A program made the translations under genes and the position numbers. The notes beneath the pieces were generated by a model. The model saw only the letters and a program-made list of their open reading frames with translations. It did not search any database and was not told where the DNA came from. DNA of 46,380 bases from an uncultured Clostridia bacterium (GTDB lineage Bacteria > Bacillota > Clostridia > TANB77 > CAG-508), in contig CALXZX010000012.1 of assembly GCA_944393375.1 (NCBI GenBank), positions 1 to 46,380 on the forward strand, in the 5' to 3' direction. Shown here piece after piece: positions 37,263 to 46,380 of the stretch (the first letter of the stretch is position 1; each line of letters begins with the position of its first letter).

Positions 37263-37277
37263 ATTTCACCTTTATTT

Positions 37278-37769
37278 CTATTTCGGTATACAAGTAACTT
37301 TATATACTCTTTGTGTTTCTGGACTGATATCTACTTGTACATCATAATATGTTAATCCTGTTGCCTTATCTATATTGTTTACTTGAGGTATGATTAATTG
37401 TTCATCATAATATTTTTTAATGTAATCTTCACTTGCTTCAATTCCAAATTCAATTTGTCCTTTTCCTTGCAAGATAACAGCTATATAATAATTATTCCCT
37501 GTAGAGGTTTGTTTTTGAAATCCATATTGCTGATTATTTTGTGTTGCTAAATTTGCCATAGAAACAACATCATAAATCGTTACATTATCTTTAGCTACAT
37601 TTGTTGTAAATTGGCTATTAAATTTTGAAATTTGGCTTTCTTCTACATTTTTTCCTATTTGTGCGGTTACACCTCCAAAATTTGCAAATAGATACACACC
37701 TAAAGAAATAATCATAATCGCTAGTAAAACTCCTCCTGCAATTAAGAGCGCTTTTGATGCATTTTCCAT
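37278..37769 (-). CDS. MENASKAL pilin-like protein 2
   Basis: A 163-residue protein: MENASKALLIAGGVLLAIMI and a hydrophobic helix to about 30, then ESQISKFNSQFTTNVAKDNVTIYDVVSMANLA and a C-terminal domain ending DVQVDISPETQRVYKVTCIPK. It shares the N-terminus and the FNSQFT region with the other MENASKAL proteins. It follows the 243-residue gene with one base between. Likely pilin or pseudopilin. Confidence 0.72.
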   Translation of the reverse strand: MENASKALLIAGGVLLAIMIISLGVYLFANFGGVTAQIGKNVEESQISKFNSQFTTNVAKDNVTIYDVVSMANLATQNNQQYGFQKQTSTGNNYYIAVILQGKGQIEFGIEASEDYIKKYYDEQLIIPQVNNIDKATGLTYYDVQVDISPETQRVYKVTCIPK

Positions 37770-37770
37770 A

Positions 37771-38502
37771 CTAAACTCCTATTCCTGTACATTCAAAATT
37801 CATTTTGGTTAATCTTCCAGTATTATCATCATAATCTGTTCCTGTACACTTAAAGTATGTTCTTTTAAACTGCACATATTCGTAATATAACTTAGCATCA
37901 TCATAAATATCATCAATTGTTCCATATTCATGAGCTGGCTTAGGAAATTTATAATTTGTAGCAAAATATTCATCTACCTCATCACTAGTAGCTCCGTTTT
38001 CTGCAAGTTCTTGAATATTAGAAATTTCACTTGCCAATTGATTACAATATTTTTGTCCATAATAATTTTCAAGATCTCTAATTTTTCCACCAGAAATATC
38101 TCCTGTTATAGAAGTCGGCGCTCCGACGATGTCATCGATATTCTCTTGTGTGTAATTATCAGTTGTTATCAATCTATTTGTACCATCAAATGCTAATTTT
38201 TGTCTAATATCATCTGGAATATGAAATGATACTTGCATTTCAGTATAACCATTTTCTTTTTGCCTCTTATTATAATCCACAATACGATTCATCAATGATA
38301 TAATATCATTTCCTCTAATATTGCTTCGGTTAAAGCTTTCATATAAATTATTAAATTCTATCGTTTGTTGCTCTACTTCTGCATTTTGACGTGAATCTTG
38401 AAAATCAGCAATTCCTCGCATTCCCAGAATAAACACACTAATGACAATGATACTAATTAATATACCACCAGCTATCAGTAAAGCTTTTGATGCATTTTCC
38501 AT
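37771..38502 (-). CDS. MENASKAL pilin-like protein 3
   Basis: A 243-residue protein: MENASKALLIAGGILISIIV with a helix to about 28, an EFNNLYESFNRSNIRGNDIISLMNRIVDYN region, and a C-terminal pair of cysteines in YFKCTGTDYDD and NFECTGIGV that could form a disulphide. It shares its C-terminal domain with the 143-residue protein. RBS GGAGGAAAAACT. First of the pilin-like genes after the tadBC gene. Confidence 0.72.
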   Translation of the reverse strand: MENASKALLIAGGILISIIVISVFILGMRGIADFQDSRQNAEVEQQTIEFNNLYESFNRSNIRGNDIISLMNRIVDYNKRQKENGYTEMQVSFHIPDDIRQKLAFDGTNRLITTDNYTQENIDDIVGAPTSITGDISGGKIRDLENYYGQKYCNQLASEISNIQELAENGATSDEVDEYFATNYKFPKPAHEYGTIDDIYDDAKLYYEYVQFKRTYFKCTGTDYDDNTGRLTKMNFECTGIGV

Positions 38503-38518
38503 AGTTTTTCCTCCTTTT

Positions 38519-40598
38519 TTATACTGTCTGTGCTGTCATGGTTGTAAAAGAACTTGACATACTTGTTAATCCTATAAATACTAATGGTATAATTAAATAT
38601 CCTACAAACATACAAACCATTGGTGCAAATCCAATTGCTTTTCCTATCATACCTTTTCTTTTAATTAATCTATCATTTGATTCTTTTCTTTTTTCCTGAT
38701 AATAGTCTCTTTCTGATTCTAGCTCATCAAATGCATCTTTAATTGGTATTTTTTCAACTGCTGCTTGCATGCTTTCTACAATTCTAACAAGTGGCATATA
38801 ACTAATTTCTTCTTTCATTGCCTCTAAAGCTTCCCATGCTCCTGCTTCATAGTTATTTAAACATTTTGATATTGGGTCCTTAAAGATATTGGCATATCTT
38901 TCTAGCCATTCCAAAATCATTTCCACATTAACTCTTTCAATTCTCATAAGCATTAAGATAATTGTCTGGAATTGCATAACTTCATCTTCCATCTCAATTT
39001 GTCTCATTTTTGCTTGGAACATTAATAAGGCAATTGGTGCCATATATCCTATAATAGCAAATACAAATGCTAATAATACTTCAAACCATTTTAAATATTC
39101 ACTATTAACAGTTTGTATCTTTTCAAAAATTCTTTCTGCATCAGCTGTTATTTCTTCTTCTGTTCCTTCTTCAAAATAATCTGTTCTTGCAACAACAATT
39201 CTAACTTGTTCAACAGTTGTATCTAAGTTTCCTCTAAACTGATCTATAATAGCATTATCTTGTCTTGTAAGTTCCATTGCATCTTCTGTTTCTGCCTCTG
39301 TCATTTCTCCGCAATATATTATACTCTGTTGTTGGTTCTGTATATATGTAATCTATCGACAATTGATGTAGATAGATAAACACAATCAATGATACAATAC
39401 AAGTAACAATTGCAAGCGTAATTCTATTTATGTATAGCCACTCCATTTTTAAATGTGAAGCAGCATCTTTTAATAATTGTTGTGTTTTTCTATATTCCTT
39501 TGTTCCATCTTTTGGAATAAACATATCCACAACTTTCTTAATAATTCTATTTTTGTATAATTTAGCCTGCCATGGATTTTCTGTATTTTTTGTATTCATT
39601 CCAGTTGAACCATTGTCTTTTAATCTTCTAACCAATGTATAAGATATAAATGTTAAGATTAAAATTAAAATTTGTACAATCATTCCTGGTTTTCCATTAT
39701 ACCAACTTTGGGTAAAAGCAAAATTGCTAATTGACCAACTTTTTAATGGCTCTAATAGTAGTATTGGTGCAATAGATATTAAAGATAAACTTTGGAATAC
39801 ATAGTTTAATTTATCTCTTTTCAAAATTTCTAATTGCATTTCTTTTGTAATATTATTGATATTTCTTAAATATAGAGATGCACCATTTACTTTTCTATCT
39901 CCAAATTCTTTTGTTAAGTAAGATATACCTGCAAATTCTTTCAAAAATACGTTTGGAGCAATATCATAATATTTTTCTAATTCCATTTCAGGATCATCTG
40001 CAATTAAAATCTCATAAATCTTTTCACCTTGTCTAGATATATCCATTTCATCATCTTGTGATACTTGATATATTGCTTCTTCTACCATGTTGAATTCATG
40101 GTAAGCATGTCTAATCTCTGAAAAGAAATCCAATTGTTCTTTTAGCAAATTTGTATCTTTTTTATCAATAGAGCCATCTATTAATGTATCTACCATAAAT
40201 AATTCAAATATCAATAAAGTAAACATTAATAAATAACTACTACTTGTTATAATAATTGTTAATATTGCTGTTGGAATTACTATTGCAAGTGCCTTTGTTA
40301 ATATTTTTGCTGAGTCTTTTCTGGTATTATACTCATCATCTATATTAATAATTTCTAATCTACGTCTTAATTTTAATATGTATCGTTTTAAAAATGGTAT
40401 TCGTGCATAGGTAATATATAATCTTTGATATAAAACTTCTGTTGAAAAGCTCTTTTCTTTTGTTCCTTGTTGTAATTTCTTTATTTGTCTATATTCTGAT
40501 TTCTGCATTTTTTTAGATAATATATAATAGATTAATATAATTACCACTAATACAGCCACTGATCCACCCATTATGTATAAAATCACTTGATTAGACAC
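38519..40598 (-). CDS. TadB/TadC-like pilus inner-membrane platform protein, joined by a +1 shift at CGG
   Basis: Frame 0 from GTG 40598 (AAAGGAGG 11 bases upstream) encodes a TadB-like part with an N-terminal helix, membrane segments near 100-140 and 270-330 and a final one near 400-420, then CGG. Skipping C39311 gives ILGEMTEAETEDAMELTRQDN and joins the second part with three more membrane segments (about 80-105 and 215-260 of that part). The full protein is about 692 residues. Such platform proteins carry T2SSF domains and work with the CpaF ATPase. A separate second gene would have to start at ATG 39304 with only two bases between GGAG and the start, which is poor; the frame-0 tail after CGG (RRNDRGRNRR) looks non-coding. 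Confidence 0.72.
39309..39311 (-). other. In-frame CGG at the +1 frameshift point of tadBC
   Basis: Frame 0 is AAT ATA TTG CGG AGA AAT; skipping C gives TTG GGA GAA ATG ACA. This is the least certain of the five sites because two overlapping genes (TadB and TadC) are an alternative, but it has the same C-GGA form. Confidence 0.65.
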
Positions 40599-40627
40599 TT
40601 AGAATAGCACCTCCTTTTCTTCTAATT

Positions 40628-42581
40628 TTAAGCTTTTCTTGGTCTTCCTCTTTTCACTGTTCCTTCTGTAGTTGCTCCTACCTGTACAGCTTGTTTATTT
40701 TTTATTCCCCAATTTCTTTCGATAAATTTATCAAATCCTTCTATATCAGATTCATCCATATTATTTCTCATTTCTTTGATATTTTTATCTGTAATTGGAT
40801 TTGTCATAACATATTCACCATCAACATTTTCTAATATATTTCTATAAATATATAGTTTTTTATCTGTTGATTTTGTAAAATAATGTGTTGCATTATCAAA
40901 AAATTTGTCAAATTTTCCTTCTAATGTTTTTTCATTTCTATGGTCAAATGTATATTCATTTTTATCTTCTACTGGTATACATTCTGTTACTCTTTCAATA
41001 TATCTTCTTCCTCTAAAGTCTTTTACTAAGTGAATGTCAAAGTTTAATACTTGTACAACTTGTTCTTCGGCTGTTTTTTCATCTTTAAATACACCTGCTC
41101 TTAACATTGAGTTTCTTAATGCAGTTACTAAGTCTGGGAATGTTTTTGCGTGGTGTGTAAATAAGGTGAATTTTGATGCAACCTGTGCAGATTGAATCAT
41201 CCAAGATGCTACGGGGTCAGTTGCAACCTCACCGATAATGTTAACAGAACCATCTGTCTTTTTCTGAACGTCCAAACAGTCTTGTCCAGAAATAGTTTCT
41301 GTTTCCCTCATTGATAAAATATTTCTTGTTGGATAAATTTTTCTTAAGTGTAACTCGAACGCTGTCTCTGTAATACGAAGGTTCATTGTTTCATAAATAT
41401 TTTCAATCATAGCCATAAGCATTGTTGTCTTTCCGGCATCCTTGTTCACCAGTAAGTGATATAATTCTGGCACCTTTTACTAAGTATTTTAATAAATCTA
41501 TTGCTTCTTCTTTTCCTGGTCCATGAACAATTTGCTCTAGTGCAGCTCTCTTAACATCAAATTTTCTTACGAAAAATGCCCATGTCTCTGACATTGATGG
41601 TCTTACAACAACAACACGAGAACCATCCTTCATTTCATTGATTTTATAACCATTTGTATCTGATAATTGTCCTGGGTTATTATATTTATAAATATTTTGA
41701 CATACTCTTTTTAGTTCTGCTTCTGTACCAAATGATAGAAAAGCTAAACGAATAGATTTACCTCTAAACATTATCCAAATACTATCACAAGCTCTTGGTA
41801 CTTTATGTTCTGCAATTTGGCTTAAGTAATCCCCATCTGTTTGTGCTACTTGGCTTAAAAAGCTTTCTGGTAAACCTGATACACCACCAGAAACACCATC
41901 TATATTCATATCTCTAATTTCATCTATCGCACTATATCCTTTATAATGTTGATAAATTCTTTGAACTACTACTGATAATTTATCAGAAAATGATAATGTT
42001 ATATTTTCTTTTTCATAAATATCGCTAATTTCTTGTTCTGTAATAACATATGATGGTTTTGCTTCACCTTCAACGTATTTTAATACATCTAAATTGTATT
42101 TTTTTATTAATTCAGATAATGCTTCATATCCAAATTCTTTTTTAAATACATAAATTAATATATCAAATTTATCTTGTGCTGTTAATAATGATGGCACATC
42201 AAATGGAATTGCTTTTGATATATTTGTTTCATCTACACCATACTCTTGTGCTAATAAATCATATATTAATTCTTTAACATATTTTTTATCATTTACATCA
42301 CCATATGTACAACCTTTTAAAGCCTTTTTTAATTCATATTTCTTATTTTTTCTTCTTTTTAATTCTTCTTCTGAAAGACCTATATCATATAAATTGACCT
42401 TTGTTATTTCATCTAGCCTTCTTTTGATAAAAGCTTTCATGACATCTAATGTATATGTTTTATCATCTACATTAATTGCATCTTCTACTTCTTCAGTCTT
42501 TTTCTTTTTTAGAACATAATAGACTGCAAATACAGCAATTGCTAAAACAACTAAAATTAGTACTATATTTGTTATTGTCAT
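40628..42581 (-). CDS. cpaF: CpaF/TadA-like secretion ATPase, read through a +1 shift at CGG inside the P-loop
   Basis: CpaF ATPases power Tad pilus assembly. The N-terminus has an unusual membrane helix (about 3-23). The middle has the all-helical and N-terminal domains with VSGLPESFLSQ, ISLTGEQ and RVVVVRPSMSE. Frame 0 reads GEQGCRKDNN and fails at the Walker A motif. Skipping C41435 gives GEQG-C-GKTTMLMAMIENIYE, a perfect GxxGxGKT (about residues 378-385), then NIIGEVATDP (Walker B) and FTHHAKT (His box) to 40628. The full length is about 650 residues. RBS GGAAAGGAGACC. Confidence 0.85.
41433..41435 (-). other. In-frame CGG at the +1 frameshift point of cpaF, within Walker A
   Basis: Frame 0 is CAA GGA TGC CGG AAA GAC; skipping C gives TGC GGA AAG ACA ACA, Gly-Lys-Thr-Thr. 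The P-loop needs glycine directly before lysine, so the recoded triplet must be read as GGA and not as an arginine codon followed by a skip. Confidence 0.85.
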
Positions 42582-42599
42582 TATAAGGTCTCCTTTCCT

Positions 42600-43439
42600 C
42601 TATATCTTCATTTGCAAATCTTGTAATCGGTATATTATATTTTCAGAAGCTCTTTTGATTTCTTCTATAAAGAATGCATTTCTATCTTCTGGGTCTAAAT
42701 TTCTCCTAAATTTCAAAAATAAATCTGGTACACCTGCTTCTTCTGTAGCCTCAAAAAATAATGTATTATATGGTATGGTTAACACTTGATTTTTTTCTCC
42801 TAAATATCTTGATATATTTTTAGAATTGTATTTTGAATATTTATCATATCTTCCTATTAATATAAGTGATTTTTGTGAAGCAAGTATCTGATTCTTACTT
42901 TTTAATTCCATAAATTTATTGATACTTCTTAATCTTTGTGACATATTTATAACAATAATATCTGAATCATGTATAATTGTTTTTCGGGTTTCTTCATCTA
43001 CATTTTCATCTAAATCAACAAATACTAAATCATAATATTGATTTGCTGCTTTGATAATATTGGGATAAAACTTTTCTACAACTGTTCCATCACTTGGTGG
43101 TACTTCACATCCAAGCAATATTTCAAACCTATCTTTAAAAACAACCTTTGTATAGTTTGTAATAATATCTGGTGATATTTTATTACTTCTAATTACTTTC
43201 ACTAAACCTTCTACGCCATTTTCAACTTCTAAAGCCGCGTTGGGACCAAAAATACCAAGATTTTTCTTTTTCTTTTTTTTCTCCCAAAAGCACTCTTTTA
43301 ATGGATCTTCTCGATTTGTTGTTGAAATAACTAGTATTCTATAATTATGTTCTATTGCCATATATGTAGATATTGCAGCGATTGACATTGTTTTTCCGGT
43401 TTGCTCTACACTACTATTATAAAATGTTACAATTGACAT
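42600..43439 (-). CDS. ParA/MinD-like ATPase of the pilus locus (CpaE-like)
   Basis: A 279-residue P-loop-fold protein. The N-terminal strand and loop SSVEQTGKTMSIAAISTYMA are a degenerate deviant Walker A. YDLVFVDLDENVDEETR matches the Walker B region, and DSDIIVINMSQRLRSIN the third motif. A lysine run (KKKKKK) is near residue 57. Members of this group place Tad pilus machinery at the cell pole. Together with the next gene it makes a pair of ParA-like proteins before cpaF. ATG 43439 after GAGGAG. Confidence 0.72.
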   Translation of the reverse strand: MSIVTFYNSSVEQTGKTMSIAAISTYMAIEHNYRILVISTTNREDPLKECFWEKKKKKKNLGIFGPNAALEVENGVEGLVKVIRSNKISPDIITNYTKVVFKDRFEILLGCEVPPSDGTVVEKFYPNIIKAANQYYDLVFVDLDENVDEETRKTIIHDSDIIVINMSQRLRSINKFMELKSKNQILASQKSLILIGRYDKYSKYNSKNISRYLGEKNQVLTIPYNTLFFEATEEAGVPDLFLKFRRNLDPEDRNAFFIEEIKRASENIIYRLQDLQMKI

Positions 43440-43442
43440 GCT

Positions 43443-44141
43443 TTATACTCCTCTTTCTATGATTTTAACAGCCCTTCTTATTTGATTTTCACTTGTATCA
43501 TTTAAAATTTCGCCCACAATATAAACCAAACTATCTTTATATTGTGTACTTAATTTTTTAAATTTTATTTTAGCTACTCTTTGATTTTCTGCTAACACTG
43601 TTCCATCCCCATTTTCAATTGGAAAATATATTCTATATTCATTCCACATAACTTTGTATCCTAATGATAAGAAATTTAAATAATCATCATCTTCTTTTAA
43701 AATTTCTTTTGCAAATAATATTTTGGTTAATTGCATTGGTGTTTTTAAATTACTTAATACTTCTAACCCTCTTTTTAATGAATACAAATCAAATGCTGTA
43801 ACAAAATAGTTTTTAGCATCATTAACTAAATCAAATCTTTCAACTATTTCTGAATCATCTACATCCATCAACATGATGTCATAAGGTAATTTTTCCTTTT
43901 CCGTAATTCCTAGATAGTCTTTTATTTCACTTTCGTTTTTGAATCCTACTGCCACATCTATGTCTTCAAAATTGGTAATGTATGTAATTGTAGGATTTAT
44001 AACTGGTACAACATATTTAGCTTTTTGTGTTAGAGTCAAATCGACTACAATTACTTTTTTTTTCATAGTTGTTAAAATTTTAGCAATATTTAGTATTAAG
44101 TCTGTTTTGTCATATGTTCCTATAAATCCTACTTTTTTCAT
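43443..44141 (-). CDS. ParA-like protein with degenerate nucleotide site
   Basis: A 232-residue protein: MKKVGFIGTYDKTDLILNIAKILTTMKKKVIVVDLT has the ParA-like strand, helix and strand, but the Walker A glycine-lysine motif is replaced by GTYDKTD. YDIMLMDVDD matches the Walker B region. It may be a non-hydrolysing partner of the neighbouring ATPase, as a regulator of pilus assembly. ATG 44141 with GAAAGGAAG. Confidence 0.68.
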   Translation of the reverse strand: MKKVGFIGTYDKTDLILNIAKILTTMKKKVIVVDLTLTQKAKYVVPVINPTITYITNFEDIDVAVGFKNESEIKDYLGITEKEKLPYDIMLMDVDDSEIVERFDLVNDAKNYFVTAFDLYSLKRGLEVLSNLKTPMQLTKILFAKEILKEDDDYLNFLSLGYKVMWNEYRIYFPIENGDGTVLAENQRVAKIKFKKLSTQYKDSLVYIVGEILNDTSENQIRRAVKIIERGV

Positions 44142-44159
44142 ACTAACTTCCTTTCTTTA

Positions 44160-45113
44160 TTATTGAGCTGTACTTGTTGTTGCAGTTTGTGCTGATAATC
44201 CTTCTAAATATTCTTGTCTTGTTGTTACAGCATCTGTAATGCTTTCATTCATATTTGATTCTAAGTTACTTTGTGATTGTTCTGGGTCAGCATTGATACC
44301 TGCATCAATTACATTGGTTCTTTGTTCAGCTTGTGTTTGTACTCCTGATGAATCTGTTGCATTATATCTGTTCCATAAAGCATTTCTTGCTTCTTCTAAT
44401 ATGTTTGGATTTCCATTAATCAATTGTAATACATCATAATTTACTGGATATGTTGGTATTGAAGCTTCTTGTAATCCTGGTTCTGTATATTTGTTCACAT
44501 ATAATTTAGCTCCATTATATCTAAATGCATCTACAATTGCACTACTTATCATATTGATTTCATCTTCACTTAACTCTATAGATATCGTATCTGTTGAATC
44601 TACTCCAGCAATATTTGGTATTTCTACTTTCTTTTTAGATACAACAATATAGTTTGTTCCACTAGGTAATAGTAAACGAACATCTACATAATCTCCAGTT
44701 ACTAAATCTGTTGGTAAAATAAACATGTTGTATTCTTCTTTTCTAACATCATTACCAGTTACTGTTTCATCTATATATACCATTTCCTTTGATAACACAG
44801 TTCCTCTTGTCATAGATATTTTTGCTATCATATTCGTTCCTAAATCTGATGGTGTAAGATAATCTGTTGGTGCTGTTGCATTTGTTACTTGTGTCATAGT
44901 AAAATCAGCTTCTGTTACCTCATCTCCTGACTCAACATCTTTATTTAATGTATATACTGTAACATATGATGCCTCTAATTCTTTTTCTTCCTTTTTCATA
45001 TTTGTTAATTGCAATATTAGAAATGCAATAATTGCTCCTGTGATAATTAACATTAATAACATTCCTAATAAAAATGAATTTCTTGCTTTTCTTTGCATTG
45101 GATTTGTTGCCAT
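44160..45113 (-). CDS. cpaB: CpaB/RcpC-like pilus assembly protein (SAF domain)
   Basis: A 317-residue protein with one membrane helix (about 13-33) and a SAF-type domain: VYTLNKDVESGDEVTEADFTMTQV, followed by ISMTRGTVLSKEMVY, YVDVRLLLPSGTNYIVVSKKKV and a Gln- and Asn-rich C-terminal tail (about 245-317). CpaB proteins lie in the periplasm or cell wall and work with the pilus. First gene of the locus; start ATG 45113 with GGGAGGAATT. Its promoter is at 45174-45202. Confidence 0.8.
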   Translation of the reverse strand: MATNPMQRKARNSFLLGMLLMLIITGAIIAFLILQLTNMKKEEKELEASYVTVYTLNKDVESGDEVTEADFTMTQVTNATAPTDYLTPSDLGTNMIAKISMTRGTVLSKEMVYIDETVTGNDVRKEEYNMFILPTDLVTGDYVDVRLLLPSGTNYIVVSKKKVEIPNIAGVDSTDTISIELSEDEINMISSAIVDAFRYNGAKLYVNKYTEPGLQEASIPTYPVNYDVLQLINGNPNILEEARNALWNRYNATDSSGVQTQAEQRTNVIDAGINADPEQSQSNLESNMNESITDAVTTRQEYLEGLSAQTATTSTAQ

Positions 45114-45173
45114 TACAAATTCCTCCCTTTATATTTATTTTTGTATATTTTTTTACAAATTTCTATCTATTTT

Positions 45174-45202
45174 ATTTTAACGCATTCACTTTTCAAAATC
45201 AA
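45174..45202 (-). promoter_or_regulatory. Promoter of the pilus locus
   Basis: On the minus strand TTGATT (45202-45197), 17 bases, and TAAAAT (45179-45174), about 60 bases before the cpaB start codon. No other good promoter is seen in the 140-base gap. Confidence 0.55.
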
Positions 45203-45255
45203 TGAAATTAGTTCGTGTCATCAAAAATTAATATCTCTGTAATATTCTTGTAATA

Positions 45256-46128
45256 TTACAATAGATATTTTTCTAACACTTTTGCTACCCCATCTTCATC
45301 ATTTGTATCAGTTACTTCTTTTGCTACTTTTATAATTTCTGGCGTACTTTCTTCCATTGCTATTCCTAATCCTGCATTTTCTATCATTTTTTTATCATTT
45401 ATATTATCACCAATTGCAATTACTTCTTCTGGTCTTATATCTAATTTTTTTATTAAAAATTCTAATGCATTCCATTTATCTACATTGTTTGCCGAAATTT
45501 CTGTATAAAAATATTCTACTGGAATTTCTTCAGTTCCTTGTTTTATTATCTTTCTAGACATATGTGCAATATCCAGAATTTCTATTCCGTTTATTTCTTT
45601 TATTTTTTTAGTTATTGAGTGAAATATACTACTATTTTCATCACAAATTGTTATTTTTAAGAATTTTTCTTCTTTCATATGTTTTACATATTCATACATA
45701 TTTTCGACAATACTAATATTGGTTTTCTTACTTTCTTCTTTTTTTAAGTTTTCTTTGTAATAATATAATACATTAAATTTTAAGTTAGTGGTTAAAATAA
45801 CTTTATCTGTATAAACATTATATGTTATACTATTTTCTTCACATATTTTGATAATTTCTAATACTTTTTCTTTTTTTATATAATTTTTATATATGATTTC
45901 ATCATTTTGAATATCATAAACTAATGCACCATTACCAGCTATAAAATAACTTTTAATTCCTAAGTCTTCAGAAATTGTTCTTATAGAATCAATGGGTCTT
46001 CCTGAAGCTAACACGATTTCTATCCCTTTTTCTAAACATCTTGCCACATTTTCTTTAGTTTTTTCACTAATTTCACCATAATGATTTAGCATTGTACCAT
46101 CTAAATCAACTGCTACTAATTTATACAT
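45256..46128 (-). CDS. Cof-type HAD-superfamily hydrolase (second copy)
   Basis: A 290-residue HAD phosphatase with the motifs LVAVDLDGTMLNHYG (nucleophile and acid-base aspartates), VLASGRPIDSI, a lysine region and IGDNINDKKMIENAGLGIAM. It is a member of the same Cof family as the gene at 5458-6330; both have the same length. The substrate is not evident. RBS AAAGGAGG just before ATG 46128. Confidence 0.88.
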   Translation of the reverse strand: MYKLVAVDLDGTMLNHYGEISEKTKENVARCLEKGIEIVLASGRPIDSIRTISEDLGIKSYFIAGNGALVYDIQNDEIIYKNYIKKEKVLEIIKICEENSITYNVYTDKVILTTNLKFNVLYYYKENLKKEESKKTNISIVENMYEYVKHMKEEKFLKITICDENSSIFHSITKKIKEINGIEILDIAHMSRKIIKQGTEEIPVEYFYTEISANNVDKWNALEFLIKKLDIRPEEVIAIGDNINDKKMIENAGLGIAMEESTPEIIKVAKEVTDTNDEDGVAKVLEKYLL

Positions 46129-46242
46129 ACTTTCCTCCTTTGTTTACTTTTTATTATATATTTATTTATTTTTCGATGTCAATATTTATTTTTTATTTGA
46201 AAAAATTTCCTGTTTATTTTTTTGTAATATTGTAAATCCTAG

Positions 46243-46272
46243 TATTAGAAAAAGCAATCGTTTTTTCTAATA
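46243..46272. other. Hairpin in the region upstream of the ssp gene
   Basis: TATTAGAAAAA pairs with TTTTTCTAATA around GCAATCGT. It lies about 30 bases before the start codon. It may be part of the 5' leader, or a terminator for an unknown transcript. Confidence 0.45.
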
Positions 46273-46300
46273 AAGTATATATACTGGAGGTGAATAAACA

Positions 46301-46380
46301 ATGGCAAATAACAGTAATAAAAAATTAGTTCCAGAAGCAATGAGCGCTTTAGATAAATTCAAATATGAAGTAGCTAGCGA
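46301..46380 (+). CDS. ssp: Small acid-soluble spore protein, alpha/beta type (5' part only)
   Basis: The visible residues MANNSNKKLVPEAMSALDKF and KYEVAS match the N-terminus of alpha/beta-type SASPs, which coat and protect spore DNA. The gene runs off the window end after 26 codons. GGAGGTG lies about eight bases before the ATG. A sigma-G promoter is expected, but I could not pick it with confidence. Confidence 0.88.
   Translation, partial: MANNSNKKLVPEAMSALDKFKYEVAS

Noticed and set aside
38519..39304. A separate tadC gene starting at ATG 39304
   Set aside because: GGAG is only two bases before the ATG. The upstream frame and this frame join exactly at CGG like the other four sites. Kept as an alternative for that site.

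Overview
The window comes from a low-GC, endospore-forming member of the Firmicutes, most probably a gut-type or uncultured clostridium. This rests on the strongly AT-rich sequence, the AGGAGG-type ribosome binding sites, and sporulation genes throughout: spoIIAA-spoIIAB-sigF-spoIID, ytfJ, spoIVB, spoVG, and the start of a small acid-soluble spore protein gene. I cannot name a species. Almost every gene lies on the minus strand; the exceptions are murC, two small unknown genes and the partial ssp gene.

Layout. 1-74: 5' end of a group II intron just past the spoIID terminator. 148-2793: spoIID, sigF, spoIIAB, spoIIAA. 2910-2984: a perfect long palindrome. 2991-6812: ytfJ, ytfI-like, scpA, recX, a Cof-type phosphatase, a Nudix hydrolase. 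6903-9626: recA (promoter and candidate LexA site visible) and a peptide-binding protein. 10278-13408: two surface-protein genes with nearly identical pilin-like N-termini, each behind an inverted-repeat-bounded segment whose only clear promoter points away from the gene. 13822-16643: two-component system. 16836-18238: radical SAM/SPASM enzyme and a small membrane protein. 18357-21086: Ca2+-type P-ATPase. 21396-21470: tRNA-Glu. 21650-33176: obgE, trpS, rimO, rng, pth, spoVG, murC, spoIVB and small unknowns. 33362-45113: a twelve-gene Tad/Flp-like pilus locus with several small proteins beginning MENASKAL. 45256-46128: another Cof phosphatase. 46301 onward: ssp.

Most unusual observation. Five genes (spoIID, obgE, cpaF, tadBC and a pilus-locus membrane protein) are each interrupted by one extra base. 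In every case the extra base is a C in front of a GGA or GGT glycine codon, so the ribosome meets an in-frame CGG exactly where it must move to +1. Reading both strands by eye, I found no other in-frame CGG in any gene here, while roughly 45 to 50 CGG trinucleotides fall across codon boundaries in the same genes. Skipping the C restores the cpaF P-loop, the invariant glycine-rich Obg fold and the SpoIID WGG region. The simplest reading is that CGG is not decoded as arginine in this organism and that C-GGN is read as glycine with a +1 shift. That is an inference, but one that a genome-wide count can test.

Second, the two surface-protein genes look like phase-variable loci in the OFF state: perfect 14- and 17-bp inverted repeats, both starting 69 bp upstream of the start codon, enclose promoters facing the wrong way.
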